Made by a program: the position numbers and the translations under genes. A stretch of 36,270 nucleotides of DNA, from the NCBI RefSeq assembly GCF_022712115.1, contig NZ_JALAHB010000040.1, forward strand, positions 1 to 36,270, read 5' to 3'. Numbering within the stretch: the stretch's first letter is position 1; each line of letters opens with the position of its first letter. This DNA comes from Brevibacterium sp. (GTDB lineage Bacteria > Actinomycetota > Actinomycetes > Actinomycetales > Brevibacteriaceae). A model generated the notes under the pieces. It was given only the letters and a program-made list of their open reading frames with translations, did no database searches and was not told the origin of the DNA. This document shows positions 1 to 7,600 of this stretch, piece by piece.

Positions 1-143
1 AGGGCCATCGGCAGCTCGTAGGCGAAGTACGCGCCGCCGCGGTGGGCAAGGGCCAGGGCAGCGGCCACCGCGTAGCCGACGAGCGTGCGAAGGGCCGCAG
101 TCACCGGCCCCTCCCGGCACGAGGGACGGGGGGACGCCCGGGC
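1..143. other. rearranged segment upstream of the coaD fragment
   Basis: Positions 1-28 are an exact reverse complement of 214-241, which lies inside coaD and encodes FAYELPMAL. Positions 31-70 also resemble 175-212 in direct orientation, with a shared 14-base start, shared CAAGGGCC and GCAGCGG blocks, a few mismatches and one extra base. The segment encodes no recognisable coaD N-terminus in any frame. On the minus strand a frame from a GTG near 103 reads VTAALRTLVGYAV and then runs into the inverted coaD piece and off the window. This looks like a fold-back rearrangement or an assembly chimera at a contig edge. The sequence alone cannot separate the two. Confidence 0.6.
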
Positions 144-407
144 GGCCTGCTGGTCGACTACTGCGAGCGGATCGGCGCCGCCGCGGTGCTCAAGGGCCTG
201 CGCAGCGGCACCGACTTCGCCTACGAGCTGCCGATGGCCCTCATGAACCGCCACCTCACGGAACTCGAGACGGTCTTCATCCCGGGCGACCCCGCCTATG
301 AGCACGTCTCCTCCTCGCTCGTGCGCGAGGTGCACGGCCTCGGCGGCGACGTCTCCGGTCTCGTGCCGGACGGCGTCCTCGCCGCGCTCAACGCGCTGCG
401 GGGCTGA
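144..407 (+). pseudogene. coaD: phosphopantetheine adenylyltransferase, C-terminal half only
   Basis: CoaD transfers AMP from ATP to 4'-phosphopantetheine, the penultimate step of coenzyme A synthesis in the cytoplasm. What remains starts at GLLVDYC and contains the typical C-terminal half: the KGLR segment, DFAYELPMALMNRHL, ETVFIP, SSSLVREV and the closing GGDVSGLVP. The N-terminal nucleotide-binding half with the HxGH-type motif, about 70 residues, is absent. The sequence before position 144 does not encode it in any frame. CoaD is normally essential, so a real loss is unlikely unless another copy exists. The window probably starts in a misassembled or rearranged place. It lies upstream of the DUF177-rpmF-rnc operon, as in other actinobacteria. 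The family assignment is firm; the state of the gene is not. Confidence 0.85.
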
Positions 408-472
408 GAGCGGGGCCGGCGCGAGGCGGCCCCACCGGCCTCGGGTGCCGTTGCGCACGTGCCCGGCGCTGA

Positions 473-502
473 TTTCGCCCGCGGGACATTCGGCTGTAGA
501 CT
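473..502 (+). promoter_or_regulatory. candidate promoter of the yceD-rpmF-rnc-mutM operon
   Basis: A TAGACT -10 element lies at 497-502, with a weak TTCGCC -35 at 474-479 and a 17-base spacer. The GTG start of the DUF177 gene follows 65 bases later. The same -10 sequence recurs before lepB2 and rpsB. Confidence 0.45.
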
Positions 503-567
503 CTCTCCTTGCGTGTCATCGCTTAGGTGCACTGGAATCGTCCTGAGAACGTCTGCGGAGGTGTGCA

Positions 568-1089
568 GTGAAGAAGGCGTCGGAACTCGTTCTCGACACC
601 CGCAAGCTGGGCCTCGCCGCAACTCCCGGTCGCTGGGAGGATGTCTCTCTGAGCGTCAGAGCACCTGAGGACCTGCGGATCGAGGTGATCGGCGTGCCGG
701 AAGGCTCGCAGATGCAGCTCGACCTCCGGCTTGAGAGCGTCGCGGAGGGCATCTACGTCTCCGGAACCGTGTTCGGCACGGCGAAGGGGCAGGACGTCCG
801 GACGCTCGAGGACGTGGAGATCCCCGTCGAGGTGTCGATCGAGGAGCTCTTCGCCTACGAGGCGGACCCGCAGGACGAGGAAACGTATGTCATGCAAGGT
901 GACATGCTGGACCTCGAGCCCGCCGTCCGAGACGCTGTGGTGATGTCTCTTCCGTTCCGTCCCCTCAAGGACGACGACGAGGGAGAGTTCAGCTACACGC
1001 TGGGCGAGGACATCGACCCAGGCGAACCCGAGGACGACCCTCGGTGGGCGGCACTCAAGAGTGTTCTGAACCAAGAGAAGGAGAGCTGA
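568..1089 (+). CDS. YceD/DUF177 family protein, cysteine-free variant
   Basis: 173 residues, GTG start with GGAGG six bases upstream. YceD/DUF177 proteins are almost always encoded directly before rpmF and are linked to 23S rRNA accumulation and ribosome assembly; their exact function is unclear. The family core is recognisable in IEVIGVPEGSQMQLDLRLESV near the N-terminus, VSGTV in the middle, DLEPAVRDAVVMSLPF and the closing DPRWAALKSVL. Family members usually carry two Cys pairs (ECxRCL in the middle and a CxxxCxGLC-type motif near the end). Here both places are filled by non-cysteine residues (GQDVRTLEDVE, PLKDDDEGEF), and the protein contains no cysteine at all. The stop lies two bases before rpmF, so the two are co-translated. 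Confidence 0.9.
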   Translation: MKKASELVLDTRKLGLAATPGRWEDVSLSVRAPEDLRIEVIGVPEGSQMQLDLRLESVAEGIYVSGTVFGTAKGQDVRTLEDVEIPVEVSIEELFAYEADPQDEETYVMQGDMLDLEPAVRDAVVMSLPFRPLKDDDEGEFSYTLGEDIDPGEPEDDPRWAALKSVLNQEKES

Positions 1090-1091
1090 TC

Positions 1092-1295
1092 GTGGCAGTT
1101 CCCAAGCGCAAGAAGTCGCGCAGCAACACCCGTCACCGTCGCTCGGCATGGAAGGCAAGCGCTCCGACGCTCGTCAAGACTGTCGAGAACGGCCGCGTCG
1201 TGTACTCGCGCCCGCACCAGGCGAAGGTCGTGGAGGATTCCGCCGGCACCCCGCTGTTCCTTGAGTACAAGGGCCGCAAGGTCGCCGACGCCTGA
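1092..1295 (+). CDS. rpmF: 50S ribosomal protein L32, cysteine-free form
   Basis: 67 residues of the large ribosomal subunit protein L32. The start is the GTG giving VAVPKRKKSRSNTRHRRSAW, the classical L32 N-terminus, with AAGGAG upstream inside the end of the DUF177 gene. An in-frame start at 1044 would overlap that gene and is not used. The second half (LVKTVENGRVVYS to LFLEYKGRKVADA) is the zinc-free C-minus form, without the CxxC pairs of zinc-ribbon L32. Such paralogues are common in actinobacteria, and zinc-containing versions are typically the ones replaced under zinc limitation. It sits in the operon yceD-rpmF-rnc-mutM. Confidence 0.97.
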   Translation: MAVPKRKKSRSNTRHRRSAWKASAPTLVKTVENGRVVYSRPHQAKVVEDSAGTPLFLEYKGRKVADA

Positions 1296-1313
1296 TCCGT
1301 CAGGTCTGCAGAC

Positions 1314-2023
1314 ATGACGGAGCAGGGGTTCTCACACCTCAACGAGCGTCTCGGGGTCAGCATTGACCCCGAGACGCTTCGTCTTGCCTCACGCATCGTT
1401 CGTACTCCTTCGAGCACGGCGGGGTGCCCACCAACGAGCGCCTGGAGTTCCTGGGCGACTCGGTGCTGCAGCTCGTCTCCACGGAGTCGCTGTACTTCGA
1501 CAACCCGGATCTGCCGGAGGGACGACTGGCGAAGATGCGCGCCGCCGTGGTCAACACGCGCGCTCTTGCCGCCGTGGCGCGCCGCTACGACGTCGGCGGA
1601 GAGATCCTGCTCGGCAAGGGCGAATCCCTCACCGGCGGGCGGGACAAGGACTCGATCCTCGCGGACACCGTCGAGGCCCTCATCGGTGCCTGCTATGTGA
1701 GCTGCGGGCGGGAGGAGGCCTTCGCGCTCGTCCACCGCTTCATCGACCCCATGCTGACCGAGGCGGTGGAGCTCGGCGCGGGCATGGATTACAAGACCAC
1801 GCTGCAGGAAGCCGCCTCGGACCTGTCGCTCGGCGCGGTCAGCTATCGGATCAGCGGCTCCGGGCCAGACCATGCCCGGGTCTTTACCGCCGTCGCCGTC
1901 ACCGGCGAGCGCGAGTGGGCCGCGGGCACGGGCACCTCCAAGAAGGCTGCGGAGGCCGCTGCCGCGGAGGCCGCCATGCACGCGATCTCCGCCGCGCACC
2001 CCGGCTACACCCGGCGTGCCTGA
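1314..2023 (+). CDS. rnc: ribonuclease III, frame broken by a one-base deletion
   Basis: RNase III cuts double-stranded RNA in rRNA and mRNA processing. The ATG at 1314 gives MTEQGFSHLNERLGVSIDPETLRLA. The frame then shifts at about 1388, and the rest (LTHRSYSFEHGGVPTNERLEF onward) is read in another frame to the stop at 2023. Restoring one C (GCCTC to GCCCTC) yields a normal protein of about 236 residues. It has the catalytic NERLEFLGD signature, the second acidic site in DSILADTVEALIGA, and a C-terminal double-stranded-RNA-binding domain from MDYKTTLQE to the end. Taken literally, only a product from the internal GTG at 1424 would be made, lacking the first helices. The stop overlaps the mutM start by eight bases. 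A sequencing error in a C run is the simplest explanation; a real null allele is possible. Confidence 0.9.
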
Positions 2024-3035
2024 GCTGCCGGAGGTCGAATCCGTCCGCCGCGGCCTGGAGGACCACATCACGGGCGCGGCGGTCCGCGGCCTCACGGTGC
2101 TCGACCGCCGCATCCTCGGCACCACCTCGCAGCGTGCGATCCCTCCCGAGGCCGTGCCCGTGCTTGCCGCGGAGCTGGACGGGGCGGTTCTCGCCGCTCC
2201 CATGCGGCGCGGCAAGTTCCTCTGGGTGCCGTTCGCCTCCTCCGCGGCCTCGGCGGGAGGATCCGCGGGCGAGCTGCGTGCGCTCTCCCTGCACCTGGGC
2301 ATGAGCGGGCAGCTGCGCATCCACACACCGGACGACCCCCTGCACCGCCATACGCGTGCGGTGCTGGACTTGGAGCCGGCGCCCGCAGAAGCAGTCGCAG
2401 CCGGTCCGGCCGCGGCGGGTATGCCTGAACTGGGATCCGGTGCAGAGACAGGGCACGCCGCCCGCTCTGCGCCTGCGGAGAGTCCTGCGGCTGGGTTCCA
2501 GCTGCGGTTCCTCGACCAGCGGATCTTTGGTCATCTCGGCGCGGATGCGCTCGTGCCCGACGGACCTGATCTGGTGCCTGCCTCGATCGCGCACATCGCC
2601 CGCGATCCGCTCGATCCGCACTGGGACGCGGAGGCGGCGGCCCGGCGCATGCAGCGCTCGCGGTCCGCGGTGAAGAGCGTGCTCATGAACCAGACCGTGG
2701 TGAGCGGCGTGGGCAACATCTATGCGGACGAGGCCCTCCATCGCGCCGGCGTGCATCCTCTCGCCGTCCCCGCGCGGATGCGCATCTCCCGCCTCCGCCG
2801 CGTCCTGGAGGAGGCTCGTGTCGTCATGGGGGAGGCGCTGGAGGCCGGCGGCACCAGCTTCGATGCGCTCTACGTCCACGTGAACGGCGAGTCGGGGTAC
2901 TTCTCCCGGGCACTGCGCGTCTACGGGCGTACGGGGGAAGAGTGCCTGCAGTGCGCGGGTGCGTCGATCTCCCGCATCGTGGTGGGTGGCCGGAGCACCC
3001 ACTTCTGCCGCACCTGCCAGTCTCCGCAGCGCTGA
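2016..3035 (+). CDS. mutM: formamidopyrimidine-DNA glycosylase
   Basis: Bifunctional base-excision repair glycosylase/AP lyase that removes 8-oxoguanine and formamidopyrimidines. Start GTG at 2016, so that Pro2 and Glu3 (PELPEVE), the catalytic residues, follow the initiator; it overlaps the rnc stop by eight bases. The catalytic lysine is in RRGKFLW. The helix-two-turn-helix is in VSGVGNIYADEALHRAG, and the zinc finger is CLQC with a closing CRTC at the C-terminus. At 339 residues it is longer than usual because of about 40 Ala/Pro/Glu-rich residues (roughly 120-160), between the beta strand RAVLDL and FQLRFLDQRIFG. Homologues have a short loop there. All catalytic elements are intact. Confidence 0.96.
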   Translation: MPELPEVESVRRGLEDHITGAAVRGLTVLDRRILGTTSQRAIPPEAVPVLAAELDGAVLAAPMRRGKFLWVPFASSAASAGGSAGELRALSLHLGMSGQLRIHTPDDPLHRHTRAVLDLEPAPAEAVAAGPAAAGMPELGSGAETGHAARSAPAESPAAGFQLRFLDQRIFGHLGADALVPDGPDLVPASIAHIARDPLDPHWDAEAAARRMQRSRSAVKSVLMNQTVVSGVGNIYADEALHRAGVHPLAVPARMRISRLRRVLEEARVVMGEALEAGGTSFDALYVHVNGESGYFSRALRVYGRTGEECLQCAGASISRIVVGGRSTHFCRTCQSPQR

Positions 3036-3049
3036 GGGCGGGCAAATTT

Positions 3050-3117
3050 CCCCCACCTTTCGCACCTTTTGACGCTGTGCGCATGCGTGGTCATGCGTAC
3101 AGCGTCAAAAGGTGCGC
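3050..3117. repeat. long palindrome after mutM (left cassette repeat)
   Basis: Arms at 3061-3085 and 3092-3116 are 25 bases each and pair with a single G-T wobble around a six-base loop. The arm core reads CACCTTTTGACGCTGTG. Read as reverse complement, about 63 bases of this element match the element at 4501-4568 at roughly three quarters of positions, including the central ATGACCACGC block. It may act as the mutM terminator. As a pair, the two elements bracket the DUF559-type gene in opposite orientation. Confidence 0.7.
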
Positions 3118-3270
3118 ACTGTGTGGTGGTAGAGGCCGCCGGGCTGCGCGCATCCGGCTGTGGACCAGCGTCGGGCCGTGCGCACATCCTGCTGTGGGTG
3201 CCTGCAGCCGCTGTCCGCAGGATCCGCGCGGGCCTGAAGCCGTGCAACGGGTGGGTGCAGTGTGGTTCTC

Positions 3271-4485
3271 ATGTTCAACACATTCACCTCCCTCGCCGCA
3301 CGTTCTGAGGGCATTGCGTCCGTGATACTGACCGCTGCACTCCGCTGCTGCGTGGTGAGGCTCAGCAGAGGCATCTACATGATCGCGGTCGGCTGCGAAC
3401 GTCATGTCGAGCTGCATCGGTTCGTCGACGACTCTGCGTTTCTGGAGCTTCGCGCGGCGCATACAGCCGGCGGCGCTGCACCCGGCAGTGCTGCGGTACA
3501 CGCCCGTTCGCGGAGGGAGATCCGCCGCGCCGAGCACAGGGCGGTGCTCTCCGTGTACGCCCACCGTGAGGAACCGGATGTCTATGGCGGGATCTCTGCC
3601 GCAATGATCCACGGTGTTCCCCTGATCGGCGCAGCTCGTGCCTTCAGAGGGAGCCGCCGCCCGAAACCGCCGCTTCGCTCTGCTTCACCGCTCCCACATG
3701 TTCAGGGGAGGGCCTCTTCCCGCGGAAGCCGCACGCTTTCGTCAGGGGGCAGCCGTTCCTCGGCGGCTCCGCACGGTCTCTCGGCAGGACTGCCCGGTCA
3801 GGAGGTGCGGGTGGAGATGTGGTCGCCGCGGAGGCCGCACAGCTCGCGGTGGAGAGTGCGGCGCAGCGGTGCTCCGAGCATGCTCGCAGTCACGGTGTGG
3901 AACGGGATACCGGTGACCTCGCCGGAACGGACGTGTGCTGATCTTGCCCGATTGGGCACTCTCGCCGACGGAGTGGTGGCGGCGGACTGGTTCCTCAGTG
4001 CGGAGTACTGTCCGGATGGTGATGAAGCCGTGCGCGCAATGCGCAGAGAGGTGTACTGGGCCGGGCTCGAAGAGCTGTCCCACAGGCCCGGGGCGGGGCG
4101 GGCCCGAGCGGCGCTCGCAGTAGCCACCGGCCTGGCGGAGAGCCCCGCAGAGTCCCTGGCCCTCTACTGTCTCCACCTGTGGGGTGTGACCGAGGTGCGG
4201 CAGCAGGTGTCTCTCGTCGATGACGAGGGCCTGGTGGGGCGCGTGGACTTCCTCCTGCGGACGCGGCGCGGGGAGCCGGTGGTCGCAGAGGTCGACGGCG
4301 CACTGAAGTACCGGACGGCAGTTGCCGGCGTGCCGGGCGGTGACCGCGGCAATCCGCTCTTCCGGGAGAAGCAGCGGGAGGACCGGATCCGCCGTCTGGG
4401 ATTCGGGGTGGTGCGTCTCACCTGGAGGGACCTCATACAACCGGAGAGAGCAGGGATGCTGCTGCGGGAGGCCGGGGTCCTGTGA
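3271..4485 (+). CDS. AbiEi-like winged-helix / DUF559 nuclease-fold protein
   Basis: About 404 residues. The layout matches a large actinobacterial family annotated as type IV toxin-antitoxin AbiEi-like or DUF559 proteins. An N-terminal winged-helix segment (TSLAARSEGIAS to RLSRGIYMI) is followed by the HRAVLSVYA...GISAAMIHGVPLIG block, NGIPVTSPERTCADLARLG, and a C-terminal restriction-endonuclease-like part. In that part GRVDFLL and VVAEVDG supply the acidic D...ExD residues, and REKQREDRIRRLGFGVVRLTW follows. The function in the cell is not established. An ATG at 3271 or a GTG at 3262 can serve as start; neither has a clear ribosome binding site. Third-position GC is visibly lower than in neighbours, the gene splits the usual mutM-smc adjacency, and both sides carry related palindromes, all suggesting acquisition. 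The middle (about 130-190) is poorly conserved and Arg/Ser-rich. Confidence 0.75.
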   Translation: MFNTFTSLAARSEGIASVILTAALRCCVVRLSRGIYMIAVGCERHVELHRFVDDSAFLELRAAHTAGGAAPGSAAVHARSRREIRRAEHRAVLSVYAHREEPDVYGGISAAMIHGVPLIGAARAFRGSRRPKPPLRSASPLPHVQGRASSRGSRTLSSGGSRSSAAPHGLSAGLPGQEVRVEMWSPRRPHSSRWRVRRSGAPSMLAVTVWNGIPVTSPERTCADLARLGTLADGVVAADWFLSAEYCPDGDEAVRAMRREVYWAGLEELSHRPGAGRARAALAVATGLAESPAESLALYCLHLWGVTEVRQQVSLVDDEGLVGRVDFLLRTRRGEPVVAEVDGALKYRTAVAGVPGGDRGNPLFREKQREDRIRRLGFGVVRLTWRDLIQPERAGMLLREAGVL

Positions 4486-4500
4486 CGCAGATCCGCCTCG

Positions 4501-4568
4501 ACGTTTCGCACTCTTTGACGGTGTGCATATGACCACGCGTGTGCACAGGGTTGAAACGTGCGAAACGT
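4501..4568. repeat. palindrome before smc (right cassette repeat)
   Basis: Outer arms ACGTTTCGCAC (4501-4511) and GTGCGAAACGT (4558-4568) are exact complements. An inner TGTGCA/TGCACA pair (4522-4527 and 4543-4548) encloses ATGACCACGC. The element is the inverted, diverged copy of the palindrome after mutM. It could terminate transcription of the DUF559-type gene before the smc promoter. Confidence 0.65.
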
Positions 4569-4594
4569 TCCGGTGGGACTGCGGCCCCGCCCGC

Positions 4595-4611
4595 TAGGAT
4601 CGTAGCCACCA
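4595..4611 (+). promoter_or_regulatory. candidate smc promoter, near-leaderless start
   Basis: TAGGAT at 4595-4600 is a good actinobacterial -10 element only ten bases before the smc ATG. No Shine-Dalgarno sequence lies between them. Transcription would start within a few bases of the ATG. Confidence 0.45.
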
Positions 4612-7600
4612 TGCATCTCAAGACCCTCACCCTCCGCGGCTTCAAGTCGTTCGCCTCCGCGACGAAGCTGGAGCTCGAACCCGGGATCACGTGTGTGGTG
4701 GGCCCCAACGGGTCCGGGAAGTCCAATGTGGTGGACGCTCTGGCATGGGTGATGGGCGAGCAGGGCGCGAAGAACCTGCGCGGCGGGAAGATGGAGGACG
4801 TGATCTTCGCCGGCACTGCCAAGCGGCAGGCGCTGGGCCGGGCCGAGGTCGCGCTCACGATCGACAACAGCGACGGTGCCCTGCCCATCGACTACACCGA
4901 GGTGACGATCTCCCGCACGCTGTTCCGCTCCGGCGGCAGCGAGTACCGGGTCAACGGCGAACCCGCCCGGCTGCTGGACATCCAGGAGCTCCTCTCCGAC
5001 TCCGGGCTGGGGAAGGAGATGCACGTCATCGTCGGCCAGGGCCGCCTCGATGCGATCCTCCACGCGGATCCGTTCGAGCGGCGTGGCTTCATCGAGGAGG
5101 CCGCCGGCGTCCTCAAGCACCGCAAGCGCAAGGAGAAGGCGCTCCGCAAGCTCTCCGGCCTGCAGACCAACCTCGACCGCGTCTCGGACCTCCGTGCGGA
5201 GCTCGCCCGGCAGCTGGGTCCGCTGGGGCGCCAGGCCAGGGCGGCGCGCCGGGCGCAGGTGGTCCAGGCCGTCCTCCGTGATGCCACCGCTCGGCTCCTG
5301 GCAGATGACATCGTCCAGGCGCAGGCGCGCGTCACCGCCGCACAGCCGGCCGAGGACCCGGCACAGCGCCGTCGCGTGCTGGAGGAGGAGCTGCGGCAGA
5401 TCGACGTCCGCATCGCCGAAGCCGAGGAGCGTCGCCGCGAGTTCGACCGCGGGACCGAGGCCGTGCACAGCCGCCGCACCGTCATCGCCGGACAGTACCA
5501 GCGTGCGGCCTCGGCGGCTCAGCGTGCGGCGGACCGTGTGCGCCTGCTGCGAAGCGCCGCAGAACAGCAGCGGCCGGCCGGAGAGTCCCCGGAGGCGCTG
5601 CGCCAGCGTGCCGAGCACTTCCTCGCCGAGCACGAGGAAGCCGAGCAGGAGGCGCAGTCCCGCCGCGCGGCGCTCGAGGAGCTCACCCGGGAGAAGGAGC
5701 GGGTCGAGGCGGAGTTCGCCGCCGCGGAGAGGGCGCTCGGCGAGGAGCGGGCGCGCATCGCCGCCCAGCTGCGCCGCCGGGCCGGGCTCGAATCCGCCGT
5801 GGAGGTCGCCCAGCGCAGCCTCGCCCACGCCGAGCAGGCGATCGCGGCGCTGGAGGAGCAGGCGGACGGATCTGCGGAGCGGATCGCCGCCGCGGAGGCC
5901 CAGGTCGCTGCGGCGCAGGCGCGGCTCGCGGACTGCGAGGAGGGAGAGGGCGCACTCGACGCCGCGCACGAGGAGGCCGCCGCCGAGGCCGCCAGGCTGG
6001 AGGGCGAACGCAGTGCGCTCGCGGAGGAGCGGGCCCGGGTCCGGGCCGCGCGGACGGAGCTGCAGGCGCGGGCGGAGGGGCAGCGGGCGAACAGCAGGCT
6101 CACGGCGGATGTCGCGGAGCTGCTGGAGGCCGGGATCCCGGGCCTGCGCGGAGCCCTCTCCGACAGCCTCCGCATCGCGGCCGGGTGCGAGCTCGCCGTG
6201 ACCGCCGCGCTCGGCACCGTCGCGGGCGCCGTCGTCGCGGCGGACAGGGACAGCGCCCTCGCGGTGCTCGACCATGTGGGCGAGCGCGGACTCGTGGACG
6301 TCGTGCACCCTTCGGCCGCCGCCGAGGCGAGCACCGCCGCCGAGGCCGCCGAGGCGAGGATCGCGGCTGAGGTCGCCGATACCGGTGAGGCCCCTGCCGC
6401 CCACCAGACCGTTCCCGCCGCCGCTGTCTGCACGCTGCAGCCGGACGAGCAGGTGCCCGCCGGTCTTGCCGTCACCCTGGCGGACGCGCTGGCGCACGTG
6501 CGGATCGCCGGTTCCCGGGAGGCGGCGTTGAGCCGTCTGCGGCAGCATCCGGAGGAGACCCTGGTCCTCCTCGACGGTTCCGTGCTCGCCGCGGGGCACG
6601 CCGCGCGCGTCGGCTCGTCCGAGGCCGGGCGGATCGCGGCGCGGGCGGCGCTCGAGGAGACCGAGTCGCAGCTGCGGGCGGCGGAGGACCGCCTCCGCGA
6701 GCTCGATGCGGAGCTCATCCGCCTGGACGCTCCGCTCGCAGACGCCCGGGCCGCGGAGGAGGCGGCCCTGAGCGCCCTGCACGAATCGGACGCCGGCATC
6801 GTCGCGGCGGGGGAGGAGCTCGCCCGGGCGGCGGGCGAGCTCGAACGCCTCAGGGAGGCGTCCGCGAACGCCGCGTCCGGGCTGGCGGATGCCCGCCGGC
6901 GCCGGGAGCACGCCGCGCAGGAGCTGGCAGACGCCCGCGGCAGCCTCGAGGCGGACGCCCAGGACGCGGTGCCGGACGAACCGGATTCCACGGCACGCGA
7001 CGCCCTCGCGGAATCGCGGACCCAGCTGGGTGAACGCAGCGTGGACCTCCGCGTGGGCCTGCGCGCGGCGGACGACCGTGTGGCGTTCCTCCGGGACCGT
7101 GCCCGCGCGCTGCACAAGCAGGCCGACCAGGAGGAGAGGGCGCGTCAGCAGGCCGCGCGGGTGGCGGAGGCGCGGAGGCGCCAGGCGGAGTCCTGCGCGC
7201 AGATCGAACGGGTGGCCCTCGCCCTGGCGGAGCGGGTGAGCGCCTGGCAGGCCGAGGCCGAGGCCGCGCTCACCGCCCGCGCCGAGGAGCGGGTGCGCCT
7301 CGAGTCCGCGGTGAGTGAGCTGCGTGAGGCGCGCAGGGAACTCGATGCGCGCCTCACGGAGGCCACGAGCGCGGAGCACGAGGCACAGCTTGCGCGCGAA
7401 CGTTTCCAGCTGCAGCTCGACGAGCTCACGCGGCGTGCCGAGGAGGAGACCGGCCTGAGCGCGGAGAACCTCGTGGAGCAGTTCGGGCCGCATCTGCCGG
7501 TGCCCGTCCTCGACTCCGGTGAGGACCCGGCGGCGAAGCAGGACGCTCGCAGGCGTCCTCGGGCCGAATCCGGTCCGGAGGCAGAACCAGGTCCGAAGGC

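Noticed and set aside
1-103. Minus-strand frame with a hydrophobic start reading off the window
   Set aside because: It runs into the inverted coaD copy, so it is probably an artefact of the same rearrangement rather than a gene.
1380-1400. Programmed -1 frameshift in rnc
   Set aside because: There is no slippery heptamer or downstream pseudoknot-like structure; a missing base explains it better.
3050-4568. Palindrome pair as terminal inverted repeats of a transposon
   Set aside because: No transposase gene and no target-site duplication is seen.
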